Positions 7,379-15,611 of a stretch of 64,000 nt of DNA are shown here, piece by piece. This DNA is from CALMEC01 sp964628685. GTDB taxonomy: Bacteria > Actinomycetota > Thermoleophilia > Miltoncostaeales > Miltoncostaeaceae. The stretch is from positions 496,001 to 560,000 of the forward strand of contig CAZVNM010000001.1 of NCBI GenBank assembly GCA_964628685.1, written 5' to 3'. The notes under the pieces were generated by a model, which was not told where the DNA came from, did no database searches, and saw only the letters and a list, made by a program, of their open reading frames with translations. The position numbers and the translations under genes were made by a program. The number at the start of each line of letters is the position of its first letter. Positions within the stretch are counted from its first letter, which is position 1.

Positions 7379-8320
7379 GTGAGCGTGAGCCTCTTGCAGC
7401 TTCGCTACTTCGCCGCGGTGGCCGACGAGGGCGGGTTCACCCGTGCGGCGGAGCGTCTGGGAGTCGCGCAGCCGTCGCTTTCGGCGCAGATCAAGTCGAT
7501 GGAACGGCTGCTGGGGATCGCGCTCTTCACCCGCACCACGCGCCGCGTGGAGCTGACCCCGGCCGGCCGCGCGCTCCACGGCGACGTGAAACGTCTGATC
7601 GACGAGATCGATGCCGCGGTGACCCGGGCGGTGCGGATCGGACGCGAGCCCGACGCCATCCGGCTGGCCTACACGGCGAGCGCGGGATACGACGCCCTGC
7701 CACGCCTCATGGGTGAGATCGACCGCGACGCGCCCGACACGACGGTGACCGCACTGCAGGGCTCGCACGACGACGTGCTGGACGCCGTGCGCCGCGGTGA
7801 CGCCGACGCCGGGCTCGTGCGGGAGTTCGCGGGCGCCGACGGCCTGTGCGGCGAGGTGGTGCGCGACGAGCCCCTCGTGGTGTTCATGAGCGCAGCCCAC
7901 CCCCTGGCCGACCGCGCGTCGCTGCGACTGGACCAACTGGTCGCGAGCCTTATGCTCACGGTGCCGCGCGAGCTGGCACCCGGGTTCCACGATCGCGTGA
8001 CCGGGCTCTGCGCCACCCGTGGGTTCCCGCCGCCCGCGGGGGAGCTGACCGCGCCCGGCGCCCGCGAGCCCCTGCTGGCGCACCTCGCGCGAAACCCTGA
8101 CCATGTGTTCGTCGGCCCCGAGTCCATGTCGACGACCACCTGGCCGGGGGTCGTGCCGCGCCCACTGTCGGACGCCGACGCGACGCTCGCCCTCTCGCTC
8201 GTCTGGGCGGGCGACGAACCCTCCCCCGCAGCCGCCCGCGTGCGCGCCGCCTGCGCGGAGGTCGCCGCGCGGGCGGGATGGCCGGCCGCGCGACCCGCGA
8301 CCGACGGGGACGAGGACTAG
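7379..8320 (+). CDS. LysR-family transcriptional regulator
   Basis: A 313-residue protein. The winged helix-turn-helix occupies residues 1-60 (LQLRYFAAVADEGGFTRAAERLGVAQ and the LSAQIKSMERLLG recognition region), followed by the two-lobed periplasmic-binding-like effector domain. It is divergent from icd, but its own promoter and the icd promoter are separate, so control of icd is possible but not shown. Its 3' end overlaps the convergent methyltransferase gene by four bases. Effector and targets are unknown. Confidence 0.9.
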   Translation: MSVSLLQLRYFAAVADEGGFTRAAERLGVAQPSLSAQIKSMERLLGIALFTRTTRRVELTPAGRALHGDVKRLIDEIDAAVTRAVRIGREPDAIRLAYTASAGYDALPRLMGEIDRDAPDTTVTALQGSHDDVLDAVRRGDADAGLVREFAGADGLCGEVVRDEPLVVFMSAAHPLADRASLRLDQLVASLMLTVPRELAPGFHDRVTGLCATRGFPPPAGELTAPGAREPLLAHLARNPDHVFVGPESMSTTTWPGVVPRPLSDADATLALSLVWAGDEPSPAAARVRAACAEVAARAGWPAARPATDGDED

Positions 8321-9159
8321 ATCGGGGTCTCGGGCCCGTCGCCGCCCGGCCTGCGGCTGACGATGAAGTGGTTGCTGGCGCGTCCGGCCTCCACCAGCGA
8401 GAGGTAGGTCTCGAAGTAGTCGATGTGGTACCGGGTGTTCTCCTCGCCCTGTTCCGCCGCCACCGCCGCCTCGTTGGTGCGGTAGGCGTCGCCCCAGCGC
8501 TTGACCTGCACCCAGAAGTCCGAGACGTGCTCCAGCACCTCGTCGATGCGGAACCCCGCCTCGTAGAGCTTTTGCTTGTAGCTCGACAAGGAGTCGTAGT
8601 ACTGGGGGATCAGATACCCGCGCTTCAGCCGCGCGCGGGCGTCGTCGTCCTCCGGAATGAAGTCGAATGTGCCGCTGAGGAAGGCCCAGCGCCCGCCGGG
8701 CTTCAGGACCCGCAGCACCTCGCGGAACACGCGCACCTTGTCCTCGAACACGTTCATGACGTTGAGGCTGAGCGCCAGATCGAAGGTCTCGTCCTCGAAC
8801 GGCAGGGTGTGGGCGTCGCCCTGCACCACCTTGACGCGATCGGCGAGCCCCGCGTTCTGGGCCAGGCGACCGCTCACCTCGACGCCCACCTCGTTGATCT
8901 CGACACCGGTCACCCGGCAGCCGGTGGCGTTGGCGAGGTGCACGGCGGGCCCCGCGGTGCCGGCCCCCACGTCCAGCACATGCGTGTCGGGTCCGATCTT
9001 CAGCTGGGCGATGATGTCGTCCAGATAGCGCGGCGTGATGAACGACTGCTGCCCCAGGTCGTTCTCGGCCCCCCAGATCGAGTCGCGCAGCAAACGGTTG
9101 GCCGGACTGTCCATCCGGTGGAGTTCCGAGTAGTCGACCCCGATCGCACGCTCGCTCAT
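8317..9159 (-). CDS. class I SAM-dependent methyltransferase
   Basis: A 280-residue protein. The SAM motif I is HVLDVGAGTAGPAVHLA (from residue 60), the acidic motif II is VTGVEINEVG, and GDAHTLPFEDETFDLALSLNVMNVF and VLKPGGR follow. An N-terminal cap of about 50 residues (MDSPANRLLRDSIWG) and a C-terminal helical part resemble small-molecule N- or C-methyltransferases of the UbiE/sarcosine methyltransferase group. ATG 9159 has GGAGGAG just upstream. The substrate is unknown. It stands alone, convergent with the LysR gene. Confidence 0.82.
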   Translation of the reverse strand: MSERAIGVDYSELHRMDSPANRLLRDSIWGAENDLGQQSFITPRYLDDIIAQLKIGPDTHVLDVGAGTAGPAVHLANATGCRVTGVEINEVGVEVSGRLAQNAGLADRVKVVQGDAHTLPFEDETFDLALSLNVMNVFEDKVRVFREVLRVLKPGGRWAFLSGTFDFIPEDDDARARLKRGYLIPQYYDSLSSYKQKLYEAGFRIDEVLEHVSDFWVQVKRWGDAYRTNEAAVAAEQGEENTRYHIDYFETYLSLVEAGRASNHFIVSRRPGGDGPETPI

Positions 9160-9248
9160 GTCGCTCCTCCCCGGGCGGCCGCCGCGCCCCGTCGATTGGG
9201 ACGGACCCTAGGCCACCGCGTCCGCGGGGTCCAAGACGCGTTGACGAT

Positions 9249-9275
9249 CGATTGATCGGACCGGCCGATCAATCG
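9249..9275. promoter_or_regulatory. 27-bp palindromic operator upstream of MFS exporter
   Basis: Perfect arms CGATTGATCG and CGATCAATCG with a 7-base spacer. The right arm covers the expected -35 position of the promoter whose -10 is at 9288, so a bound dimer would block it. No cognate regulator gene is adjacent. Confidence 0.6.
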
Positions 9276-9287
9276 CACCCCCGGCGC

Positions 9288-9293
9288 TACGCT
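9288..9293 (+). promoter_or_regulatory. -10 box TACGCT, leaderless MFS start
   Basis: Ends 8 bases before the GTG at 9301; there is no ribosome-binding site. Confidence 0.5.
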
Positions 9294-9300
9294 GGCGCGG

Positions 9301-10500
9301 GTGACGACCGACCGGTTCCGGCCACTGTTCGCGACACCCGGGGTGCGCGCCCTGTTCGCGGCCGCCATCCTCGCGCGCCTGCCGGTCGGGTTCCACAGCC
9401 TCGCCATCGTGCTCCTCGTCCGGCACGTGACCGGGTCGTTCACCGCGGCGGGCGCTGCGGCGTTCGCGGCCATGGCCGTCATCGCCGTGACCGCGGCACC
9501 CCTCGGCCGGCTCGTGGACCGCCATGGGCAGGCGGCCGTCGTGATCCCCACCTCCATCGTGTTCGCCGCCGGTTCGCTTGCGCTGGCGACGGCCGGCTGG
9601 ATGGACGCGCCGGCCCCGGTCCTCGTGGCCTGCGCCGCGCTCACCGGGGTCATCGCACCCGTCTCCAGTGCCGCGCGGGCGGTGCTTGCGAGCACCTTCT
9701 CGGGACACGACCTGCAGTCGGTGTACACGGTCGAATCGATCCTCCAGGAGACGATCTTCGTCACGGGTCCGCTCCTTGCGACGGCGGCCGCCGCGCTGAT
9801 CGACCCGGTCACCCCCGTCGCGGTGGCCGGCGCGGTCGGACTGGTCGGGGCGATGGTCTACACGCGGACCGCCCTCGTGCGCGCATGGCGCGCACCGCGC
9901 ATCGAACGACGCGGCCGCGGCGCGATCGCGGTGCCGGCCATCGCCGTCCTGGTCGTGTTCGCATCCGCGACGGCCGTCAGCTTCGGCATGTACGAGGTCG
10001 CAGCCACCGCCTTCGCCCGGGCCCAGGGCCATCCCAACGCCGCCGGGGTCCTGGTGGCGGCGTGGGCGCTGGGCAGTGCGTTCGGCGGCCTCGTGCTCGG
10101 CGCCCGCCTCGCGACGGACCGCCCCGAGCGGCGGCTCGGCCTCCTGGGCATCGGCTGCGGGGTGGCGATGGTGCCCGCAATGTTCGCCCCGGGGCTGTGG
10201 TGGATCCTTCCCGCCATGTTCGTCGCCGGCATCGCGATCGCCCCGATGCTCAGCATGCTGTACGCGCTGATCGGGACGCTCGCACCCGCTGGGATGGTGA
10301 CCGAGGCCTTCGCGCTCCTGGGCGCGGCCTTCCCGATCGGCGGCGGTGTCGGCGCCGCGGCGGCCGGCGTGCTGAGCGACCACGTGGGGGTGGCCGCGGC
10401 ACTCGGACTCGCCGGAACGGCGGTGGCGGCGGGCGGCCTGATGGTCGTCGTCATGCGCGAACGCCTGACCGGCGGACGTCCACGCGCGGCCCGATCCTGA
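9301..10500 (+). CDS. MFS transporter, probable exporter
   Basis: A 399-residue protein with about twelve hydrophobic segments. The cytoplasmic loop LGRLVDRHGQAAV between segments 2 and 3 is the MFS signature (G-x-x-x-D-R-x-G). Around residue 130, ARAVLASTFSGHDLQSVYTVES is typical of the actinobacterial MFS group found as drug or metabolite exporters. It is a single gene with its own leaderless promoter under a strong palindrome, which suggests induced expression. The substrate is unknown. Confidence 0.85.
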   Translation: MTTDRFRPLFATPGVRALFAAAILARLPVGFHSLAIVLLVRHVTGSFTAAGAAAFAAMAVIAVTAAPLGRLVDRHGQAAVVIPTSIVFAAGSLALATAGWMDAPAPVLVACAALTGVIAPVSSAARAVLASTFSGHDLQSVYTVESILQETIFVTGPLLATAAAALIDPVTPVAVAGAVGLVGAMVYTRTALVRAWRAPRIERRGRGAIAVPAIAVLVVFASATAVSFGMYEVAATAFARAQGHPNAAGVLVAAWALGSAFGGLVLGARLATDRPERRLGLLGIGCGVAMVPAMFAPGLWWILPAMFVAGIAIAPMLSMLYALIGTLAPAGMVTEAFALLGAAFPIGGGVGAAAAGVLSDHVGVAAALGLAGTAVAAGGLMVVVMRERLTGGRPRAARS

Positions 10501-10589
10501 TCCGGCCGCGCGCGGGACAGACGGCCCTGCGCCACCGGTGCGAACGGGACTCTGCGAAAATCGGCCGGTACAGCGGGCCGAACGTCAGA

Positions 10590-10595
10590 TAGAGT
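10590..10595 (+). promoter_or_regulatory. -10 box TAGAGT of sdhABE operon
   Basis: TAGAGT in the sequence CAGATAGAGTCAG would give a leader of about 30 bases carrying GGAGGAG at 10617-10623, a strong ribosome-binding site for sdhA. Confidence 0.4.
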
Positions 10596-10631
10596 CAGCG
10601 CCAATACCGTTCGGCTGGAGGAGAGCGAAGC

Positions 10632-12326
10632 GTGCGGACGCATGATGTCGTGGTGGTTGGCGCCGGCCTTGCAGGCATGCGCGCGGCGATCGCCGCAAAG
10701 GAAGCCGGCGCCGATGTGGCGCTCGTCACCAAGATCCACCCGGTCCGGAGTCACTCCGGGGCCGCCCAGGGAGGCATCAACGCCGCCCTCGGAAACGAGA
10801 CCGATGACAACCCCGAGAACCACACGTTCGACACGGTCAAGGGGTCCGACTACATCGGTGACCAGGATGCCATCGCCATCCTCTGCGAGGAGGCGCCCGG
10901 CGAGATCATCCAGCTGGAGCACTGGGGTGCCATCTTCAGCCGGCACGAGACCACGGGCAAGATCGCGCAGCGCCCGTTCGGCGGTGCCGGCTTCCCGCGC
11001 ACCTGTTACTCCGCGGACGTCACCGGCCTGGTGATCCTCCACACGCTGTGGACCGTCTGCGTGAAGTACGACATCACGGTGTACGAGGAGTACTTCGTCT
11101 CGGAGATCATCCGCGACGACAACGGCCACGCCTCCGGCGTCGTCGCCTACGACATGATCCACGGCAACATCGAGACCATCGGCGCGAAGGCCGTGGTGCT
11201 CGCCACCGGTGGCGCGGGTCGCGTCTACCGGCCGTCCACCAACGCGCACGCGTCCACCGGCGACGGCATGGGCATGGCGCTGGCGGCGGGCGTTCCGCTG
11301 AAGGACATGGAGTTCATGCAGTTCCACCCGACGACGCTCGCCGCCAACGGCGTGCTCGTCACCGAGGGTGCGCGCGGTGAGGGCGGCTACCTCCTGAACA
11401 AGGACGGCGAGCGCTTCATGACCAAGTACGCGCCCAACAAGCTGGAGCTCGCGTCCCGCGACGTCGTCTCCCGCGCCGAGGCCACCGAGATCCTCGAGGG
11501 CCGCGGCGAGAACGGCTGCGTGTTCATCGACCTGCGCCACCTGGGCGCCGAGCGCATCCTGGAGCGGCTGCCGCAGATCCGCGAGCTGTCCATCGCGTTC
11601 GCCGGCGTCGACCCCATCGACGCGCCGATCCCGATCCGGCCTGGCGCGCACTACCACATGGGTGGCGTGCACGTCGACAACTGGGGCGCCGCCCCGCACA
11701 TGCCGGGCCTGTACGCCGCCGGCGAGTGCGCCTGCGTCTCGGTGCACGGCGCCAACCGCCTGGGCGGCAACTCGCTGCTCGAGACGGTGGTGTTCGGCCG
11801 CCGCGCCGGCTACGCCGCCGCCAACTACGTGATCAACTCGACCAACGGTCGCGGCCAGACGGCCACCAACCACGCCGCCGTCGAGTTCGAGCGCAAGATC
11901 CGCGAGCTGCTCGACCGCACGACGGGCCCGCTGCAGCACGAGCTGCGCGACCCGCTGTCGGACACGATGCAGGAGAAGGTTGGTGTCTTCCGCACCGGCG
12001 ACGAACTGAAGTCCGCCCGTGACAAGGTGTACGAACTGCGTGATCAGTTCAAGCATGTCCAGGTCACCGACAAGGGACGCACCTTCAACCAGTCGCTCAT
12101 CCACACGATCGAAACGGGCTGGCTGCTCGACCTCGCCGCATGCATGTGCGAGGGCGCCGTCGCGCGCACCGAGAGCCGCGGCGCGCACTCGCGCACCGAC
12201 TTCCCGGAGCGTGACGACGAGAACTGGATGAAGCACACGCTGTCCTACCTGGAGGACGACAAGATCCGCCTCGACTACTCAGAGGTGACGATGACGAAGT
12301 ACCAACCGCAGGTCCGTACCTACTAA
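10632..12326 (+). CDS. sdhA: succinate dehydrogenase/fumarate reductase flavoprotein subunit
   Basis: A 564-residue subunit. The FAD Rossmann motif is VVGAGLAGMRAAIAAKEAG. His41 in RSHSGAAQGGIN is the covalent FAD attachment site. HPTTLAANGVLVTEGARGEGG carries active-site residues, and HYHMGGV and GECACVSVHGANRLGGNSL complete the dicarboxylate site. It oxidises succinate to fumarate, or the reverse, passing electrons to SdhB. GTG 10632 has GGAGGAG upstream. First gene of an sdhA-sdhB-sdhE operon; the 10-base gap to sdhB suggests coupling. Confidence 0.97.
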   Translation: MRTHDVVVVGAGLAGMRAAIAAKEAGADVALVTKIHPVRSHSGAAQGGINAALGNETDDNPENHTFDTVKGSDYIGDQDAIAILCEEAPGEIIQLEHWGAIFSRHETTGKIAQRPFGGAGFPRTCYSADVTGLVILHTLWTVCVKYDITVYEEYFVSEIIRDDNGHASGVVAYDMIHGNIETIGAKAVVLATGGAGRVYRPSTNAHASTGDGMGMALAAGVPLKDMEFMQFHPTTLAANGVLVTEGARGEGGYLLNKDGERFMTKYAPNKLELASRDVVSRAEATEILEGRGENGCVFIDLRHLGAERILERLPQIRELSIAFAGVDPIDAPIPIRPGAHYHMGGVHVDNWGAAPHMPGLYAAGECACVSVHGANRLGGNSLLETVVFGRRAGYAAANYVINSTNGRGQTATNHAAVEFERKIRELLDRTTGPLQHELRDPLSDTMQEKVGVFRTGDELKSARDKVYELRDQFKHVQVTDKGRTFNQSLIHTIETGWLLDLAACMCEGAVARTESRGAHSRTDFPERDDENWMKHTLSYLEDDKIRLDYSEVTMTKYQPQVRTY

Positions 12327-12336
12327 GGGAGCCGAC

Positions 12337-13290
12337 GTGCCAAGCACCAAACTGAAGATCTTCCGATACCAGCCGGACGCGGCACGCCCGGAGCCCTATT
12401 ACCAGGAGTTCACGGTCGAACACGAGGAGACGAAGACCCTCCTCGACGCCATCCTCGACATCCAGAACGAGCAGGACGGCACCCTCGCCATCCGGTACTC
12501 GTGCCGCAGCGCCATCTGCGGGTCGTGCGCCTGCAAGGCGGACGGTCGCACGGTCCTGGCCTGCATGCAGCAGGTCGAGGAGCTCAAGCAGTGGTCCGGT
12601 GCCGACACCATCCAGGTCGACCCGATCGGCAACTTCACGCCGATCAAGGACCTCGTGGTCGACATGAACCCGTTCTGGGCGAAGGTGAAGTCGGTCAAGC
12701 CGTACCTGATGCCGGAGGGACCGCCGCCCGAGAAGGAGCGCATCGTCCCCAAGGAGGCCATGCAGCGCCTGGTCAAGGAGACCAACTGCATCCTCTGCGC
12801 CGCCTGCTACAGCGAGTGCAACTCGCTGGCCGCCGACCCCGAGTTCGTCGGTCCGGCCGCGTTCGCGTGGGGCTACCGCTTCGCCGGTGACGTCCGCGAC
12901 GGCTACCCCAAGACCCGGTCCAAGCTCTACACCGGCAAGCACGGCGTCTGGGCCTGCACCCGCTGCAACTACTGCAACGAGCGCTGCCCCAAGGGCGTCG
13001 ACCCGCGTGACGCCATCGAGAAGCTCGGCGCCCTGTCGTTCCGCGAGGGTCGCGGGATGAAGGACTCCGGCGCACGTCACGCCACCGCGTTCCTGCTGTC
13101 GATGCGGACGGGCGGCAAGCTCAACGAGACCGTCCTGGTGCCGTTCACCGACCCGATCCAGGCGCACCTCAACATGCCGTTCGCGCTGCGGATGCTGCAG
13201 AAGGGCAAGGCCCCCTCGCCGCTCCCGCACAAGGTCAAGAACCACAACCAGGTCAAGAAGCTCATGAAGATCGTCAAGGAGACCATCTAG
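12337..13290 (+). CDS. sdhB: succinate dehydrogenase/fumarate reductase iron-sulfur subunit
   Basis: A 317-residue subunit, longer than the usual roughly 240. The 2Fe-2S ligands are Cys56, 61, 64 and 76. The 4Fe-4S/3Fe-4S clusters are carried by Cys151, 154, 157, 161 and by CTRCNYCNERCP (Cys207, 210, 213, 217). The third group has Cys at every position, so all the extra cluster ligands of class-E enzymes are plausible. About 90 residues follow the last cluster and may contact SdhE. GTG start 10 bases after sdhA; the stop overlaps the start of sdhE by one base. Confidence 0.96.
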   Translation: MPSTKLKIFRYQPDAARPEPYYQEFTVEHEETKTLLDAILDIQNEQDGTLAIRYSCRSAICGSCACKADGRTVLACMQQVEELKQWSGADTIQVDPIGNFTPIKDLVVDMNPFWAKVKSVKPYLMPEGPPPEKERIVPKEAMQRLVKETNCILCAACYSECNSLAADPEFVGPAAFAWGYRFAGDVRDGYPKTRSKLYTGKHGVWACTRCNYCNERCPKGVDPRDAIEKLGALSFREGRGMKDSGARHATAFLLSMRTGGKLNETVLVPFTDPIQAHLNMPFALRMLQKGKAPSPLPHKVKNHNQVKKLMKIVKETI

Positions 13291-14177
13291 TGGCTGCCAA
13301 GGCATTCGCGTACTACCCCGGCTGTGTCGCCGAGTTCTCCTCCAAGGAGCTCAACTCGACGACCAAGGCGCTCGCGCCGATGCTCGACATCGAACTCAAA
13401 CCGATGCCGTCGGCCACGTGCTGCGGGGCGGGTGACATCGCCGAGGCGAAGCCCAACCTCTACCTGGCGCTCAACGCCCGCATCCTCTCCGAGGCGGAGG
13501 AGATGGGTCATGACGTCATGACGATCTGCAACGTCTGCACGCTCAACCTGCGTCGGGCCAACAAGATCATGCGCGAGGACGCGCACGTGCGCGACCAGAT
13601 CAACGCCGACCTGGTCAAGGCCGGTGCCCGCCCCTACTCGGGCGGCGTCGAGGTCACCCACCTGCTCTGGTACATCAGCACGGAGGAGGGCCTGTCCCTG
13701 CTCGAGTCGAAGGGCCCGAAGGGGCTCAACGGCCTGCGGGTGGCCCCGTACTACGGCTGCCAGCTCCTGCGGCCCTCGTCGGTGATGGGCTTCGAGGACC
13801 CCGACAAGCCCCAGTCGATGGAGCGTCTCATCCGGGCGCTGGGCGGCGAGGTGGCCGACTACGAGGCCAAGACCCAGTGCTGTGGCTTCCCGATCATCCT
13901 GGCCCGCGAGAGCATCGCCCTCAAGGAGTCGCACCTCGCGCTGTCGCAGTCGCGCGACGCGGGTGCCGACTGCATGGTCACCCCGTGCCCGCTCTGCCAC
14001 CTGGCGATGGACGCCTACCAGCGCAAGGCCGAGCAGGCCAACGACACCGAGTACAACATGCCGGTGCTGCACCTGCCGCAGCTTCTGGGCCTGGCGCTCG
14101 GGCTGCCGCTCGAGTCGATGCAGTTCAAGAAGCACATGGTCTCGGTCAAGCCGGTGCTGGAGACGGTCGGCGTGTAA
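13290..14177 (+). CDS. sdhE: SdhE-type membrane-associating subunit, HdrB/CCG family
   Basis: A 295-residue protein with two CCG domains: C12-x31-C44C45-x34-C80-x2-C83 and C157-x39-C197C198-x34-C233-x2-C236, the pattern of heterodisulfide reductase subunit B. In class-E succinate:quinone or fumarate reductases this protein replaces the haem-containing SdhC/SdhD anchors and delivers electrons to or from the quinone. No long transmembrane helix is present, so it would attach peripherally. The GTG start shares a base with the sdhB stop (TAGTG), indicating translational coupling. No sdhC or sdhD lies nearby. SdhE here does not mean the FAD-assembly factor of the same name. Confidence 0.93.
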   Translation: MAAKAFAYYPGCVAEFSSKELNSTTKALAPMLDIELKPMPSATCCGAGDIAEAKPNLYLALNARILSEAEEMGHDVMTICNVCTLNLRRANKIMREDAHVRDQINADLVKAGARPYSGGVEVTHLLWYISTEEGLSLLESKGPKGLNGLRVAPYYGCQLLRPSSVMGFEDPDKPQSMERLIRALGGEVADYEAKTQCCGFPIILARESIALKESHLALSQSRDAGADCMVTPCPLCHLAMDAYQRKAEQANDTEYNMPVLHLPQLLGLALGLPLESMQFKKHMVSVKPVLETVGV

Positions 14178-14207
14178 CACGCCCCTTCCGCAGAGTCATC
14201 GTGGGAC

Positions 14208-14235
14208 CCGACGCCGGCGAATTCGCCGGCGTCGG
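14208..14235 (+). terminator. perfect 28-bp palindrome after sdhE
   Basis: CCGACGCCGGCGAA is followed directly by its exact reverse complement, centred on GAATTC. As RNA it gives an 11-12 bp GC-rich hairpin 31 bases after the sdhE stop; no T-run follows. The remaining bases to 14417 hold no gene. Confidence 0.6.
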
Positions 14236-14417
14236 CCATTTCGGGGACCGCGGATGTGGCGGACGTGGCCGGCTGGAGCCCCCGTCGCACCGCCGCCACC
14301 GTGAACGACGCGGTGTCGGCGACCGGGCCTCGGCGCGCCGCATCCCGATCGGCGGCGAACGGCCCGCACAGATCGGCATTTGAGGCCCTCGCCCACGGTG
14401 CCGATAACAAGTTGAAC

Positions 14418-15611
14418 ATGAGCACCGCATCCAGTCCTCTCGCCGGGCCGGCCGACCGCTGGGTCGGCGTCGGCCGTTCCGACGCCGCCGACACCCGCAC
14501 CGCCGCGACCGACGCGGTCGCAACGGCCCTTCAGGGCCGTGACGACGTCCGGCTCCTCATCGTCTATGCAAGCCCCCGTGACGACCTGACCGAGCTCGTG
14601 GCCGAGGTCCACCGCGCAAGCGGCGGGGCACCGATGATCGGATGCACCACCGCCGGGGAGATCACCGCCGATGGGCCCGGTGACGGCGGCCTGGTGGTCG
14701 CCGCGTTCGGCGGACCCGGATTCACCATCGTGACCGGCCTCGCCGAGGATGCATCCCGCGACATGCGCCAGGCGGGTCGCGCGTCTGCCACCGTCATCGA
14801 CGCGCTCGAGGACGTGCCGCACCGCGTGCTCGTCATGCTCACCGACGCCCTCAACGGCGATCAGCAGGACGTGCTGCGCGGCGCCTACCACACCGCCGGT
14901 GCGGCGATTCCGCTCGTGGGCGGATGCGCCGCCGATTCGCTGCGGATGATCGCCACGCACCAGTTCTTCGACGGTCGCGTCCTGACCGACGCGGTGGTGA
15001 CCGCCGCCATCGGATCGAACGCCCCGTTCGGGATCGGCGTCCACCACGGATGGACCGCCATCGGTGAGCCGATGCTCGTCACCCACAGCCGCGGCACCCA
15101 CATCTGCGAGCTGGACGGCCGCCCCGCCCTGGACGTCTACCTGGATGCCCTGGGTGGCCCCGAGGCCGCCTACCACGACCCCGAGGCGTTCACCCGGTTC
15201 TCGCTGTCCCATCCGATCGGGCTGATGCGGCGCGACGGTGAACCCACCGTCCGCTTCATCGGCGAGGCCGATGTGACCGCCCGCAGCATCGGCGGCAACG
15301 CGACGGTCGCCGAGGGTGCGTACGTCTGGCTCATGCACGGCGATGCCGGCTCCGTCCTGCAGGCGACCGAGCAGGCCTGCGACGAGGCCATCGGGCAACT
15401 GGGGGTGGCACCGAAGGGGCTTCTGGTCTTCGACTGCGTCGGCCGTCGTGGTGTCCTGGGTGAGGACGGCCTGCACGCCGAGGTCGACCGCATCGCCGAG
15501 CGGGCGGGGTCGGCGCCGGTTGCGGGTCTCTATACCTACGGCGAGTTCGCGCGGACCCGCGGCATCAACGGATTCCACAACGAGACGCTCGTCGTTCTGG
15601 CCGTGGGATGA
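14418..15611 (+). CDS. FIST domain sensor protein
   Basis: A 397-residue protein. FIST_N covers about residues 40-230 (VRLLIVYASPRDDLTELV, MIGCTTAGEI, LVVAAFGGPG) and FIST_C the rest (LMHGDAGSVLQATEQACDEAI, LLVFDCVGRRGVLG, AGLYTYGEFA). FIST proteins are intracellular ligand-binding sensors that usually feed histidine kinases, methyl-accepting proteins or cyclic-di-GMP enzymes; amino acids or nitric oxide are known or proposed ligands. ATG 14418 is preferred because TAACAA ends 8 bases upstream. Its stop overlaps the start of a GGDEF gene (ATGA), so the two very probably act together. Confidence 0.88.
   Translation: MSTASSPLAGPADRWVGVGRSDAADTRTAATDAVATALQGRDDVRLLIVYASPRDDLTELVAEVHRASGGAPMIGCTTAGEITADGPGDGGLVVAAFGGPGFTIVTGLAEDASRDMRQAGRASATVIDALEDVPHRVLVMLTDALNGDQQDVLRGAYHTAGAAIPLVGGCAADSLRMIATHQFFDGRVLTDAVVTAAIGSNAPFGIGVHHGWTAIGEPMLVTHSRGTHICELDGRPALDVYLDALGGPEAAYHDPEAFTRFSLSHPIGLMRRDGEPTVRFIGEADVTARSIGGNATVAEGAYVWLMHGDAGSVLQATEQACDEAIGQLGVAPKGLLVFDCVGRRGVLGEDGLHAEVDRIAERAGSAPVAGLYTYGEFARTRGINGFHNETLVVLAVG

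Noticed and set aside
9858..12236. A long open frame on the minus strand opposite the MFS exporter and sdhA (about 790 codons).
   Set aside because: It lies antisense to clear genes and its composition is that of a GC-rich shadow frame (Arg, Gly, His, Asp repeats). No family motif or ribosome site.
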